Source of the DNA: Prunus persica
Taxonomy: Eukaryota; Streptophyta; Magnoliopsida; Rosales; Rosaceae
DNA length: 64,000 nt
NCBI RefSeq assembly: GCF_000346465.2
Contig: NC_034014.1
Location: 24,403,297-24,467,296 of the forward strand
Direction of reading: 5' to 3'
This document shows positions 46,597-59,613 of the stretch, one piece after another. The notes under the pieces are model-generated. The model worked only from the letters and a program-made list of their open reading frames with translations, did not search any database and had not been told where the DNA came from. A program made the position numbers and the translations under genes. The stretch's first letter is position 1. Each line of letters opens with the position of its first letter.

Positions 46597-49500
46597 TTAC
46601 AAGGGGTAGCCACCCCTTCTCATATCTCTAGTGAAAAAGGGATGTCTTAGTGCTTCCCTTGCTTTGAGACGCTCCGCTGGCTCGTATCTTAGGAGCCCTT
46701 GTAAGAGTTCAATCAAATCTCCAGCAGAATGGTCCACATGCTGCATTATTAGGTTCTGCAATGGATGGTTCAAAATAACAATAAAGTAAGTCTGCAAGCA
46801 CTTAATTAAAAATCCAAGGACAGATTAAATTTGTATTGTATATGCGTTGGGTGTTACATTATTGGCATAAATAAGATAGCAACTTTTTAAGTTCTGAATC
46901 ATTACCGGTAACCGGGGCAATTTGCAAACTGCCCTCATGCTTTCTCTAGAAGTTGCTCCATCAGGCCAATCCAGTCGTGCTCCCCTTCTAAAATATTTGT
47001 CAGCACGACGACTGCAAAAATTGGGCACAAGATAAGAGCTCCATGCCAAATACAAAATGAGGGGATTATGCACAGTAAGAGTCTTACTCAGCTCTGAGCA
47101 CCATATGCTGTGGTAGTGGCCCCAAAACCCTCTCCATCATGGCAAGATGCTCCAAGTTCTCATGTGTCTGAAATAGGGCCTCACCCTGTTGAAAAACAAT
47201 ACAAATGTCAACAAAATATTCTGCACCCCCTACACAACACAAATTCAATTGTAACATTAAGTGAAAATGACTCAATTTTAGATGATGGGCCATATGAACT
47301 CAATGGTACTTACAGAGCAAAGTTCAACAAGTATGCAACCCACACTCCAGATATCACAAGGATAGTTCCATCCAAGACCTGCATATAACGTCAGATGACT
47401 GTTATCTACAAATGCAAACCCAAGATGTCACTTGAGTAGCCTAGAATTGTATTTACCTAAAATAACCTCCGGTGCACGATAATGGCGTGTTGACACCACA
47501 TAGCTGTGATCCTGATGTTCAAATGTTGTACTCCCAAAATCAATGAGCTTAATGGCACTTGACTTGGGCAGATTCTTGAAATAGGAACCCTCTTTAGTCG
47601 ACCGTGATAGAAACTTGATTACAGTTAAGAAAAGAAAAGGGTGAAGTGTCAGGACTTTGAGCTTTACTAACTACCACAATAAAAAAAACACAAGATCTGA
47701 AGATGGCTTGGGTAAAAAAATGAAACTTAAACTGATGCTGTACCAAATTGCTGGACATCTTAGACTAAGTCTAAAAATTAAGAACTGCTGAATGAAACAG
47801 AAAATACTGTTGCAACTCCGGGCATGAGGGATACATTAGACTATAATGAGGCACAAAATAATCAAACACATGACAAAACCCACAACATTGTTGAATCAGA
47901 TAACCCATATGCCCTCTCCAAGGTCTGCTTGCGCGTGCTTGCACAAACACAGAAGATGCTAAGAGACCAAAAGCATGATTTAGTAAACAATACCTTATAG
48001 TCTGGCACTTTGATGTAGTCAGATGAAACAAGCAGAATATTTTCTGGCTTCAGATCAGTATGTATAAGGCGTAAGTCATGCATAACTGCAAAAATAAACC
48101 AGCAGACAAGTCAAAAAGCAGGGAATTAACTGCCATTATTATCATCAACTACATGCTATACATACAATAATTACGTTCTCCTAATAATATTGGAGATGGA
48201 AATAAATATCATGCCCAGAAGGCCAGAATTCAGCTTTACGCTTAAAACAGTTTGAGCATCAAGTTGAATGAATTTAGATAAAATGGTGCAAGAATTGTCC
48301 ACACACATGCTACAGACTCCAAAAGTTGTCTGCCAAGCTCCCGAACAAGATCAATGGGAAATGAACGGTAGCTGTTTTTGCGAAGAAAATCGTATAAGCT
48401 AGGTCCAAGCTTCTCAAATACCTGTTGAAACCATTTAAATCCATCCGCAAGTTTTTTAACATATATTGCCCCTCTAAACTAATTAAATCAAAAGTACCAA
48501 TAAATACTTACAATACAAATATGATTACGATAGTCAAACCAATTCCGTATTTGCACACAACTGCAAAGAATAAAACCACTTATACTAACATCGCAAACTT
48601 CTACCACCAAAGAGAGAGACAGAAAATAAAGTATCCTTACCGAGTGCCACCAATATCATGCCTTCCAAGCCTTTGTAGGACATCAATTTCAATCATCGCA
48701 GCTTCACGATACTTATGTATGGAGCGGACAATTTTGATTGCCACAACTTCTTTCTTTTCATTGTCAATACATTCCAACACTTGCCCAAAAGTTCCTAGAA
48801 AAGTCATAGCCAAGATATTAAAATAATTCTGAGGAATTGAAAAGAGATATGTACCCCTTCTAGCTGAAGGTGAACTTTACTCCCAAGAAAGCAAGAATAC
48901 CAACCCTCTCCCATTTTGCTGAGAATTCTGTCTGCAAGTATGATAAGCAAAAGGTATGAATTAGTGAACAAATAATAAGCTTAAATGATAACAAAAAGTC
49001 AATCCATAAATAATGAACAGAAAACTTGAATACCAAGATCTAATGCATGATTCTATATACGGGAGCCCGAACATAAATAATTAACATTACTAAATAACCA
49101 CACATAGTTGCAAATATGAATGAATTAAGAGCCAAACAATCATGTACATCCAAATCTGAACATGATGTATCTACTTACATAGAACAAGAGCTGCAATGGT
49201 TAGAGAAACTCACATCGAGGGGTTAAATTTTCTCCGATGCCGAACACGTAATGACCATCTTTATCATCAGGTCTCCACGGAGGGGAAGCATTGCGTGGCA
49301 ACCCCCCATAAAACATAGACGTATAGGTGTAATTGGGGATTGGCCCATTCCCAAAATCCTGCCCGCAGTAAATTGCTGGGAACAGCTGCATAACATATAA
49401 AGCATAATCAAATTACACATACATGTATATAGTTCAAGAATAACGTTTTATTATGTCCCTAAAGCGCAAAATTTCAAGAAATCGTCAAGATTGAGACTTT

Positions 49501-49758
49501 CTACAAATCTATTCTGAACAATGAAACTTACGAATAAAAAAAAGCTGTTAACCATGAGAATTCAAAAAATTACGGGAAAAAAAAAAGTTTGGGAAATTGA
49601 ACAGGGATTGTAAGTACATAACAAAATTTGGAAAATTAAGAGAGACGAACCTCAGGAGGAGGAAGAGGAGGGGGCATGTCCCATGCTAATCGAGGCCTCT
49701 TTCTGGGCCGCTTATCCATATTCTTGTGAGGAAACTCCATTATCCTCTGTGTCTCCAT
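46597..49758 (-). CDS. AFC1: LAMMER (CLK) dual-specificity protein kinase AFC1
   Basis: Twelve exons: 49651-49758, 49214-49385, 48905-48931, 48641-48794, 48512-48560, 48307-48421, 47994-48085, 47457-47613, 47314-47378, 47088-47185, 46906-47011, 46597-46755. All phases agree and total 1302 nt, 433 aa. N-terminal basic region with [10 protein letters not shown] (nuclear signal), then [12 protein letters not shown]; kinase from about residue 94: GEGTFGQV (101-108), VAIK (Lys123), HTDLKPEN (Asp219), DFGSTTFE (264-271), YRAPE, and the family signature [11 protein letters not shown] (325-335). Sequence and N terminus ([15 protein letters not shown]) fit AFC1 better than AFC2 or AFC3. CLK kinases phosphorylate SR splicing factors in the nucleus. 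Exon 3 is only 27 nt. The C terminus ([11 protein letters not shown]) is shorter than I recall for Arabidopsis. Confidence 0.93.
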
Positions 49759-51048
49759 TCTTCCCCTAATTTTTGTTTTGCTCCTTAAACAAAAAGGATT
49801 CTCTCCAGAGCGATCGAAAATTATAACGAATCAGAAATTCAGTACCTAAATAGGGTTATGAGAATTGAAAGGATGAAAATTGGGATAGGATTTTGGGGGA
49901 AATTGATAAGGGTAAGCTCTGAAACCCTAATCTTGGATCTGAAGCTCTAAACCATGGGACGGAATTAACCCTGGTTAACTGGGAATGATTCGATGACGGT
50001 GCGATTTCTAACTATGGGTTGGAAACGTGGGTCCCACAGATTTTTTATTGCTGAGGCGCGTGCGGGGACCGCCCGACCGGTTATATGTTAATGTAGTGTC
50101 TCGAGCGAGCCTTCCCACTGCGGTCATCTGACACGTGTTGATTTGCGGACCCGTGAGAGGCCACGCGCATGTTCGCTTTTTATTATTTTTGGGCTTTTTT
50201 TGATTGAACCCTTATAATTTATAAATAGGCCCAATGTTTTGTGCTTTTGATTTTTTTAAAATTTTTTGAGTCTTTTTTGAGCGGATTGCTCTTTTGAATT
50301 TTGATCTTTCAATTTTCCCTTGTTTTCTTTTTTTAATTTGCAAAAGGGTAAACAAAATATCAAACAAGTAAAATGAGATATGGATTTTAATCAGTCATCT
50401 GGATATTGAATGCAAGGCAATGTCAACTAATAAATCTTTCTGCTATTTAATAATTTCAATGTTCTTAGATTTTGAGATGAAAATTACTAATTGAAAGTAT
50501 TTGTAATCAACATACATGGGTTTAGCGAAGTTGGCTATAGCAGACATGCTCTCCACTCTACATCTGAGTTTAAATTCCCTTTCTCGTTGTTTAGATTTGT
50601 ATTATCGGTTGTATCCAAAAAAAAGCCTCTGTAATAAACTCTTTTGATATATCATTTGAATTCATTAATTTTTCTTTTAACATATCATACCCACTAATTT
50701 GAAAAACATGTTAACATCTATAATTTCTCCATATTCTGGCTGATGATGCATTTAGTCAGGGGAACATAATTAGCTGATGTGAAAGCACAACAAACAGACC
50801 AAAAATCAAAACTTGAACCAATCTGCTGTTTCATTGCAAGAACTTAGAGGCCTTGTAATTGATTGAGCATCTCCTTTCCCAGATTTATTTTTCCAAGTTC
50901 ATTCTACTTTCCTCTAAACAGCCAGAAGAGCACTTTTGGCATCACCCCATTTAGCTTCGTTGGGGCCTTGAAAGTTGGTCTCCCTCATCTCAAGGTTGGC
51001 TCCAGCTACATATAGAGATCATCAATGGCATTTTCTCCTTGTCCGAAT
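49759..51048. other. AFC1 5' region and PPR 3' flank
   Basis: 49,759-49,960 is likely AFC1 leader and promoter. 50,519-50,640 looks like a further tRNA-derived SINE ('agcgaagttggctatagcag', then 'ctgagtttaaattccc', about 45 bp apart), low confidence. No gene. Confidence 0.4.
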
Positions 51049-52569
51049 TTATTCTCCCTTAAAATCTCTATACAGAATTTTCAATATAGATAACATTTCA
51101 CTCACTTGGTGATGGTTCTTATCCCCAGTAACAAATACATGAACTCTGTTCCTGATTTCTATCCAACTGCAGCCTGGAACCCTTTTCAACCCTTTTTCTT
51201 TCATTTCTCTCCTTATTGTTGCCACACTCTGCCATCTGCCAGCTGCGGAATGTGCATTGGACAACATTACATATGATGACACATCTTCAGGATCCAAAGC
51301 CAATATTTTCCTAGCTGCAAACTCCCCTAATTCCATATTTGAGTGGATTTGACAGCCACCAAGCAATGCTTTCCAAAACCCAATACCTGGTTCAAAAGGC
51401 AAATTGCTGATAAACTCCTCAGCTTCTCCGAAACACCCAGACCGGGAGAGTAAATCAACCATACAAGCATAGTGCTCAGGCTTCAGAATGCTGGGGTCTT
51501 CAATTCTTGCCTGATTGAAATAAAAATAACCCTGGTCAACAAGACCAGCATGGTTGCAAGCCCACAATAAGCCAAGAAGTGTAACACTATTGGGTTTGCA
51601 ACTTGACAACCTCATCCTTTCAAAAAAGCTTATTGCTTCTTCTCCTTTACCATTTTGAGCATAGCCACATATCACAGCATTCCAAGAAACAATGTTTCTT
51701 TCTTCAATTTTGTTGAAAACCAAGAGACTATCTTCCATGCTACCACATTTTGCATAAAAGCTTATTAGTGAGTTGCCAATAAACACATCAAGCTTACCCA
51801 AGAATTTGACAGCACAGGCATGAAAACTTCTGCCCATTCCTAGTGCTGCTATATTGGCAGCTGCAATGATAGCACAAGGAAAAGTAGAATGGTTAGGTAC
51901 CAACCCATTTCTAAGCATCTCAATGAATAGATTGACAGCCTCTTCATTGTGGCCTGTTTGGCTATACCCTCCAATCATTGCATTCCATGAAACAACATTC
52001 CTTTCTGGCATCACTTGGAAAAGCTTCAAAGCTTCTTCAAGCTTCTCCTTTTTCAGGTATGCATATATCAATGTGGTGTAAGAAACTACATTGGGCTTCT
52101 GGGTATCTTCAAAAGCTCTTTTAGCATCCTGGGTAATGCTCAACTTGGCATAAAGATCTAACGTTGCACTTCCCACAAAGACATTCGAATGCAAACCTAT
52201 CTTTGTTGCACATGCATGAAGTTGCTTGCCTATGTTTAGGTCTCCAAGTGCAGTTGACGAGTGAATGACAGTGCCAAATGTAAATTCGTTGGGTCTAATA
52301 TTCGAAAGAAGCATTCTTGAAAAGAGATAAATAGCTTCTTCATGATGGTGCTGCCGAGCAAAGCTGCCTATTATTGACGTGGCCGATACTACGCTCAAGT
52401 CAGGCGTTTCGTCGAACAACTGGCGTGCATGGAAGAATGCATCCGAGGTACCAAGTTGAAGGGCATGGGCATGAGCTTTCTGGGTTTCAGTAAGAAGGGC
52501 ACCAGCCGAAGTGTGAGCTTTCGTTTGTAGGAAAAGAAAGAGAGGAGGCCTACATAGTATGGTTTTCAT
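51049..52569 (-). CDS. PLS-class pentatricopeptide repeat protein with E domain (At5g42450-like)
   Basis: Single exon, 506 aa, starting MKTILCRPPLF; no intron, as usual for PPR genes. The first about 25 residues are basic, hydroxylated and non-acidic, consistent with a mitochondrial (or plastid) targeting peptide. Repeats with PLS-type motifs follow: VVSATSIIGSFARQHHHEEA, NVFVGSATLDLYAKL, NVVSYTTLIYAYLKK, NVVSWNAMIGGYSQTG, DVFIGNSLISFYAKCGSMED, NIVSWNAVICGYAQNG, then the HYACMVDLLSRSG transition and an E/E+ region with FWKALLGGCQIHSN and VPGCSWIEI. It stops before a DYW deaminase domain (last residues LYRDFKGE). E-class PPR proteins recognise sites for organellar C-to-U editing together with DYW partners. 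Orthology to At5g42450 is from memory, moderate certainty; target RNA unknown. Confidence 0.85.
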   Translation of the reverse strand: MKTILCRPPLFLFLQTKAHTSAGALLTETQKAHAHALQLGTSDAFFHARQLFDETPDLSVVSATSIIGSFARQHHHEEAIYLFSRMLLSNIRPNEFTFGTVIHSSTALGDLNIGKQLHACATKIGLHSNVFVGSATLDLYAKLSITQDAKRAFEDTQKPNVVSYTTLIYAYLKKEKLEEALKLFQVMPERNVVSWNAMIGGYSQTGHNEEAVNLFIEMLRNGLVPNHSTFPCAIIAAANIAALGMGRSFHACAVKFLGKLDVFIGNSLISFYAKCGSMEDSLLVFNKIEERNIVSWNAVICGYAQNGKGEEAISFFERMRLSSCKPNSVTLLGLLWACNHAGLVDQGYFYFNQARIEDPSILKPEHYACMVDLLSRSGCFGEAEEFISNLPFEPGIGFWKALLGGCQIHSNMELGEFAARKILALDPEDVSSYVMLSNAHSAAGRWQSVATIRREMKEKGLKRVPGCSWIEIRNRVHVFVTGDKNHHQVSEMLSILKILYRDFKGE

Positions 52570-53392
52570 GTGTCTGTGTTTGGGTAGGTAGTTTGGGGGA
52601 TCAAATAACCATGCGTAAAAGGCATATTGGGTTAGCCCAAGAAATGTAACTTCAAGTGTCTGAACGCTTTAGGTTGGGTTTTATTTTTATTTTTAAACAA
52701 TGGGGGTTAAATGCAAATTTTGGCCCAATTGCGGTGAAGCAACAATTAAATACATGAAGTGACAATGGGGGTTAACTGCAATTCTTGGTCAAAATCAAAT
52801 CAACCCGGTAATTACAATTTGGATCAGTTAATTTAATCGGTTCAGTCGAATTGATGCACACCCTTATGTAAATTTTCATTTTATGATAGATTCTTGTGGC
52901 CTGATGCATACGTCAACACACTCAATCAGGTTGGGTCATTGTTGTGAGATTGGGCAAGACTAAAATATATGTGTCCTACTATTGTTTGAGTGTAGTTGAA
53001 TAATCTATGTGATTCGACACGCGGACTCAAGAATTTCTCCTCTCTAACAAATTGAAATATAGAAAAATTAAACAAACAAAATGCTTTTCCTTCAAGAGAG
53101 CAAATGTTTTAGGCTTGGTGTGTTCCTTGAGTTTGATTGCCAATTGGAGAAAATTTACTTTTCATGATGAGGTCTCATTAAGTAGAATTTCAAGGATTAA
53201 CAGACCAACTATGACATCCTAACCAAGTCCAAAAACTACATAGTAATGATTTTATTCAGAAATCAAGATTGGATTTACACCCATCACCAAAGTCACAATT
53301 TTATTCATAAACCAAAGTTATCATTTACACCAGTCACCAAAGTCTATGTATACTTACTGTTAAACAACAGAAAAAGGATCTCCAACCCTCAG
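52570..53392. other. Intergenic between PPR and DUF1635 genes
   Basis: No supported gene; 53,230-53,392 is probably 3' UTR of the DUF1635 gene. A duplicated phrase 'caatgggggttaa.tgcaa' occurs near 52,700 and 52,766. Confidence 0.4.
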
Positions 53393-54774
53393 TCAGAACC
53401 TTCTTCGTTTACCAGTTGCAATCTGATACTGCATGGCATCTGTATTGTTTCCAACATGCAATTGCAGGCCATTGTTCAAACAAGCAGAGCCACGTGCAAA
53501 GTTCAACACAGAAGAAGATGGTATCTGAGAAAAGCCAGGTGAACTCTCAAGGAATGAAGCAGAACCACTCGATGAACTCTGCGTTGGGCAAATCGACTCG
53601 ACTGCTTCTAATCTCTGCTCTATTAATGAGCCATAATGATCACCTCCATAGATGAGAGTGGGTGGATTTTTCCACTTGGGAAGAGGTGCAACAAGAAGTG
53701 TTTGAAGTAAAGGACCAGTATCCATGACAGCCTGCATCAGTCTTCCTTTCTTGGGCAATGGTCTCAATCTAGCAATGTTATCAATTAGAACAGAAGCACA
53801 ATCAAACTTGGAGCCACATTCTTGAGCAACAGGCCTTTTTGGCAGAGCCAAGTTACTTGAATCAGCAAAGTTTGCATTAGGCAGGCCTTGGAAAGAGAGA
53901 GAACCCAAGTTGCAGTTTGTGGGATATGAACCATAAACATGGAAATTGTATGTTTGGGGAAGAAGAGCTTCTGATTCTTTTAGCATTGATGGGTTTGTTG
54001 TTTTTTGGGGAATTGGGTTTTCATTATTGGGTTGTGATGAGAGGATATGAGTGGTTTGATCAGCTGGTATGGATGGCAATAACTCATTCATTAGCTTTTG
54101 CAACTGGTTTCTTGCTTCATCTCTTTCTTGGCAAGCAGCCTTCAAGAGTTCAAATAACTGCTTTATGATCTCCTCATTTTTGCTTACCTCCTCTTTTGCC
54201 ATCATCTTTGCTGATTCTAGTTCAAAATTGGTGCAGAGAAGCTTGTGTTTCAGTTCATCAACACTCTGTCAGAGATCAAAGAGCCCAAATAAGCATGCAA
54301 CAGAAGTTCCAATGAAAATCATTAACAATGATCATTTACTCCAAATGTTCATTTTTTGAACCATTGAAAATTATACAAAACAGGCATCACTTTATTTGGA
54401 ACATGCATAAACACACTGACATGAAGTGTTTCAAGAGCAGCAAGAATTATAATTCATATCCTTTATTGCTCTCAGAAATATTGCTGTATTTTCTGTATGA
54501 TATAATTAATCTTCAACACTACAAATGCATCAAATTGTAAAGCCAGTTGGGGAAAACTTCTAAACTAAATCTGACTTTCTGCCAAAAGCACCGAGGATAA
54601 ACTGAATATAAATCTGGACCAAGCCCCTCATGGAGGCTCCAGCCAAATTCTTGCCATAAAACATGAAAAGCCAGTAAATATTGTTGTAAACAACAAATGA
54701 AAATGCATAGATGCACCAATTCTAATACATTGAAATGAAAAACCACTCACCTCTTGATCACTCCAAATGTAAAC

Positions 54775-54777
<3 letters not shown>
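53393..54777 (-). CDS. DUF1635 coiled-coil protein
   Basis: Two exons: 54751-54777 (only nine codons, MVYIWSDQE) and 53393-54265, frame 0 at the join, 299 aa. The join gives SDQE followed by SVDELKHKLLCTNFELESAK, the N-terminal hallmark of the plant-specific DUF1635 family, and continues as a long amphipathic helix (to about residue 75, with ELLKAACQERDEARNQLQKL) predicted as a coiled coil. The rest is Ser, Pro and Gln rich and low in structure, with a conserved-looking block LPKKGRLMQAVMDTGPLLQTLL and 'APLPKWKNPP' around residues 180-215, ending GKRRRF, a possible nuclear signal. No enzyme motif; function unknown. Easily mis-annotated from the internal ATG at 54,205, which would drop the first 29 residues. 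Confidence 0.85.
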
Positions 54778-54811
<34 letters not shown>

Positions 54812-57144
54812 ACACATAAATGACAGAAGCAATGTGTAAGTTGAAGGCCTAGCCGGCTTTGCAGAACAATTAAATTGAAGAGCGATAAGCAGAGACATAA
54901 AAAGGGGGGGAAAATGAAGGTGTGCAGACCTCTAGCAAGCTTCCATAAACGTAATCTTTAATGGTGGGATGAGTATAAGGTATGTCTGAAACCTTCTTAA
55001 AACTACTAATAAAATTTACTAAGTAGACTGCACATTATAATAACTCGCGTCCCTGTTGTATCACTAAATAAACTCTCCAAAAATGGCCTCCGTGGTTAAG
55101 GGGATTCTGTCGGATCCCAAACATAACTCTCTCAATCTCTCATTGTCAATCAAATATATGGTTTGCTCTTCTAATTTCTAATTTGCCTACTGTGTGCTAA
55201 TGAACCTTGATTGGTGGTAACTTGAAGGAAACTAAATCAAATGCTTAACTAGCTTTTTTAGGTAGTGTAATTTCCGAAGCCTCATAGGGTTTCGTGTAAA
55301 AACACGAAAAACCTTAGTTGTGTCAAATAACTCTTATGACTTATTTACTTATCAGTAATATATGGAAATCAATTTGATTCCTTCTTCTCCTGTGTTTACT
55401 AACACATGGGTATTGGAATGATTCCAATTCCTTATTTCTCATGCATTTACTTACACATGCATGATAAAAAAATTATGGGTGTTCAAATAGTTGATCCGAT
55501 TTCAATTCCGCTTATTCCCAAATTCTTAACTTCCCCAATTCGTGACTTCCCCATTCCTTGTTAATGTAAAAAGAAGAAATACACAGATCATTTTTACAGA
55601 CAAATTAATCTTAAAGTTGCATAATCTATGAACTTAGACCCACTATCCGTGAAAACCATTTCCTTGTGCATAAAAAGCTTCGCAGACCAAAAGATGAGCT
55701 TTCATCATCCGATAGGATATTGTCCCTCTTGACCACAGTTCACAAGCTGAGGTTAGATTTGAGAATCAATCTCTTGCTGTTGTTTTTCACAAACAAAACA
55801 AAACAGAGTGATTTAATTAATCATATAATATGGAATTTAGTTACATAAAGTACAGTTTATAATTATCCTAAGTTTTGCTTTCTGAGTCAAGACATGAACA
55901 TGATTGTCATCTTGTCTCAAATATGACACCTGAGGCTAAATGGACCAGTACAAAAGTCCTTTGAGAAACCCATCCATGAAGGGCCACGTGGCCACTAAAA
56001 TGGTTTGCAAGACAAAAATGAAAGAAATAAAATTAAACATAATTGTCTTGGCTAATTATCTTATTTGCCTAAGGGAAAATGCTACTTTGCCTATTGTTTT
56101 ATTTAATTTGGGAATAGGCCAAAATATCGGCTACGAGTCCGGCAACATTCTCGCTGTGTCAAATTCACTTCCAATTTGAGATTATTTATTTATTATTTTA
56201 AAAAGGAAATGATTTAGTGGCAAAGTTATATATTGAGCACTTATTTGATGACTGCGATTTCATTGTGACTATTTGTTGAAATGGAATATTAAATTGATTT
56301 TTTGGGGCTGTATATGCTATTAGGATGATCTCCGAATATGTTATGAGAGGCCATTTTATTATAACTAGAAAAGGTACTCGCGAGATGTGGTGAGTATTAA
56401 AACTGTATAATATATGTAAAAAGTTGTAAAAACATATAGAAACACAAATGCACCAAAAGATTTCAACCATCTTTACCAAATGCACAAATGGGTAGCCCCA
56501 AATCCCAGTTGTCAACTCTCAAAGGAAGGCAAACAGTGCAAAACCAAACAAAACAGCATCTTGGTACGACAAATATACCAGAGAAGCTCTAATAAATTTT
56601 CATCAATCTTGAGATTCAACACAACAAATTTGAATTTTTTTTTTTTTTTACGCAGTAGGTAGAGTATGTAATGATGTTTCCAATTTGATAAACCTATTTG
56701 AAAGTTATTTCAGATGGGAGCTCTAATAAAATAAGAAAATAAGAAAATTCTAATAAGCAATAAAAAAGAGTAAATAAAAAAATTAAAGAAGTATTCTTTA
56801 AGTTCATGTAGACATACAAGTTTATTGAAGTTATGAAATATCCGTACTCCAACTTCCATAAATATTTTGTATTAAATATAAAAAAAGGCAAGTTTCTTAA
56901 TATAAACTAAAATTTGCAGCAACTAAATATTAGAATTGGGAAGAATTTAAATATATGTATGTCACTTCAGTGAACTACAAAAATTAATGTAGTACAGAAC
57001 CTTTAAAATCAAACATTTTGGCTCTTGTTTTGGACCAAAAGAATCCAACCTAATTGCATTGTAAAAGATGTTTGGGAAAAATCATATTTTAGAAGAAGAG
57101 CTGATAAATTTTCTCTGTAATCGAATCGTAATTGAAGATAATTA
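54778..57144. other. DUF1635 promoter and intergenic DNA
   Basis: Begins with a (CT)n microsatellite at 54,779-54,807, immediately upstream of the ATG. The remainder is AT-rich without a supported gene. CCACGTGG occurs near 55,984. Confidence 0.45.
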
Positions 57145-59613
57145 GAGCATTTTCACCAGTTGCCTCTTGCCATGGCAAGATTAGCCCTAGGGCAGGCACT
57201 ATTCATGTGAATAGTGCCTGCCCTAGCCCCCTCCAGCAAAATGTGTTTCCAGTAGTTGGGGCTTGCCATGGCAAATACTATTCATTTTTTTATTTTTTTC
57301 ACAACTTTGTTTACTTAAACAATTAATTTGGATAATATTTTCGGATAAAATTTTTGGGTTCCTACGTGTCAATATTATTCATATCGGATAAGATTTTCGG
57401 TTTCAAATTTCAGATAAATTTCAGATAAATTTCAAATTTCAGATACATTTCAAAATTCAAATTTCAGATAAATTCAAAATGTCAAATTTCAGATACATTT
57501 CGAAATTCAAATTTAAGATAAATTTGAATTTTGGAATTTCATTTGAATTTCAAATTTCAGATAAGATTTTCACCCTCTAAGATTGCTCCGTGTGTCGTAT
57601 CTATCTGTGTACATTTTTATGCTTTGGTTGTGGGTTGTTTATGTTTTATGCTTTGGTTGTGGGTTGTTTATTTTTTATGCTTTGGTTGTGGTTTATTTTT
57701 TATGTATGGAATGTTTTGAATAAAAAGGATTTTTGTTGAATATTTTCTTTATTGACTAAAAGAAAAGCAATACAACTAATAATAAAATAAAATACATGAA
57801 TTAAACAAAACAAAAAATACACTGAAATGAAAGGTACATGAATTAAAGAAAACAAAAAATACAATGAAATCAAAGGTATATGAATTAAAGAAAACAAAAA
57901 ATACAATGAAATCAAAGGCAAGTAAACTAAGACATGAAAGGCAAACAAACTATTTTAATGGTTTCCATCATTTAACCAATCTGTGTTGCTAGGTCCATCG
58001 TCATGAAAAAGTCTTCGTCTCATAATATCCCTTCGTTCTAGCTTCCAATATTGTTTTGTTTCAGGGGACATATGGCTTGTATCCATGGCCATGGTTTCCC
58101 GATCTTTTTTTTCAATGTTTTGTTCACGTACATACTCCCTTTCTTTGCGTACATACTCCCTTTCTTTTGCATATTCTACTTGAATAGCCATATCGTGCTC
58201 TTGTTGTTTCAAGTCCATTTCAATTCTCATGGCTTGGTGCTTTGAAAGTTCCTCCAAAAATTGAGATGCATTCTTGCTAGAATTACTCCCTCTCTTCGCC
58301 TTCGCCGCCTTCCTCCCAATAGGCCTTGGCTCATTTTCAATGGGTGAGTCTAGATTCATCGGGGAATCCATAGGTGAATCCGATGCCCGCGTCTCATGAA
58401 GTGGAGTCTCGTTCAAGACTACCGTCGGACCGGTTGGAATAATTTGGAATCTCTTACAAGTCTTCACCACCTCCCAACAATGGGTATGGTTGAAACTTTT
58501 TTGCCCTTGGCCTGTAGCACCAAACCACATTTGTGCTTGTATAATCTATTAAAAAAATGAAATGGAAATGCAAGAGAATTTTTAAAATATTGGCAATGCA
58601 ACATGTAAAAAAAAACTAATGGAAATTAAAGAAATAATAAAAAAATGCAACATGTATTAAAAAAAACTAGAGACATATTAACAAAATATATAAATTGCAA
58701 GAAACATTTAAATAAAAATTAATATGACATAGAAATTAATAGAAGAAAAATGACAAATAATTTACCTCACTGCTAAGATTTTCTCCGCTTCGATGGTTGT
58801 CAATCGCTTTTGCTAAGGCATTTCTTCATTTTCCAACTCTTTATTAAGAACTTTCCACCTACTGGATAATGTCATTTCTGTACGTGTAGAACCAATTGCC
58901 CTTTCACAAAATGCTTGATGAATTTTTTTCCACATATGAGAAAATTTAATCTCATTGCCCGTTACGGGACAATGACTAACTTGGACTCAAGCCTCACACA
59001 AGCTAACATCTTCCATCATGCTCCATGCCCCTCCATTTTCATTAGAAGAACCCATAATATGCTAGAAAAAAATTACAACTTCAAAGTGAAAAAATATTGA
59101 ATAGAAAGTGAATAAAATTTGAGGAGAAAGTGAACAATAGTAGAAGGAGAAGAAAATATATGAGGATTTAGTGTTAAAAGTGAAGAGTATTGGTTGGTAT
59201 TTATACACAAAAAATTCTGTAATTTTTGTGTATTTTTTTTCAATTTTTTTTGGCAGAAAAATTGGCTGCCGTTGAATTGAAGAAAAAATTCCAATCGGAG
59301 CGACCAGAGGCCGCCACATGTCAAGGAGCCATTGGCGGCCATTGTAGCGCTGATTTGAAATTTTTTTAAACGTTGGCGCGTGCAATGCACGCGCCAACGG
59401 TAAAAAAAAATTCAAATCTCCAGGGCTGACACCAGCATGGCGTCAGCTATTTTGTCCCAGACCTCGGGCCCGAGCTCTCCGAATTTGCCTTCGGGCCTGC
59501 CCGTTTTGGTGGCCCCCACTCTCGCCCGGGCTGAACCTTTGCTGCTGGACTTCATTTTTTGCCCCAAACCCCCCCCCCCCAGCCCGAGTCCACCAGCACT
59601 GCTGGACTTGCTC
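57145..59613 (-). mobile_element. PIF/Harbinger element carrying only ORF1, 2469 bp
   Basis: Left end GAGCATTTTCACCAGTTGC; the complement of the right end reads GAGCAAGTCCAGCAGTGC, an imperfect terminal inverted repeat. Flanked by TTA on both sides (57,142-57,144 and 59,614-59,616). Inner features: a 30-bp repeat (about three units, 57,618-57,700), a 48-bp repeat (three units, 57,792-57,920) and a two-exon Myb/SANT-like ORF1 remnant (57,955-59,055). No DDE transposase remains. The right end is GC-rich with a C run of about 14 near 59,570. Confidence 0.8.
57955..59055 (-). pseudogene. Harbinger ORF1 (Myb/SANT-like, NAM-associated) remnant
   Basis: Exon 1 (58766-59055) starts MGSSNENGGAWSMMEDVSLC and contains the trihelix/Myb segment VSHCPVTGNEIKFSHMWKKI and TLSSRWKVLNKEL; intron 58546-58765; exon 2 (57955-58545) begins IIQAQMWFGATGQG and holds KSFNHTHCWEVVKTCKRF and a charged C-terminal coil. 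Exon 1 is dead: a TGA stands where a Trp codon is expected near 58,985, and a frameshift with a stop follows near 58,820. Exon 2 is open for about 195 codons. Proteins of this type are the ORF1 of PIF/Harbinger elements, which aids nuclear import and DNA binding of the transposase. Confidence 0.75.
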
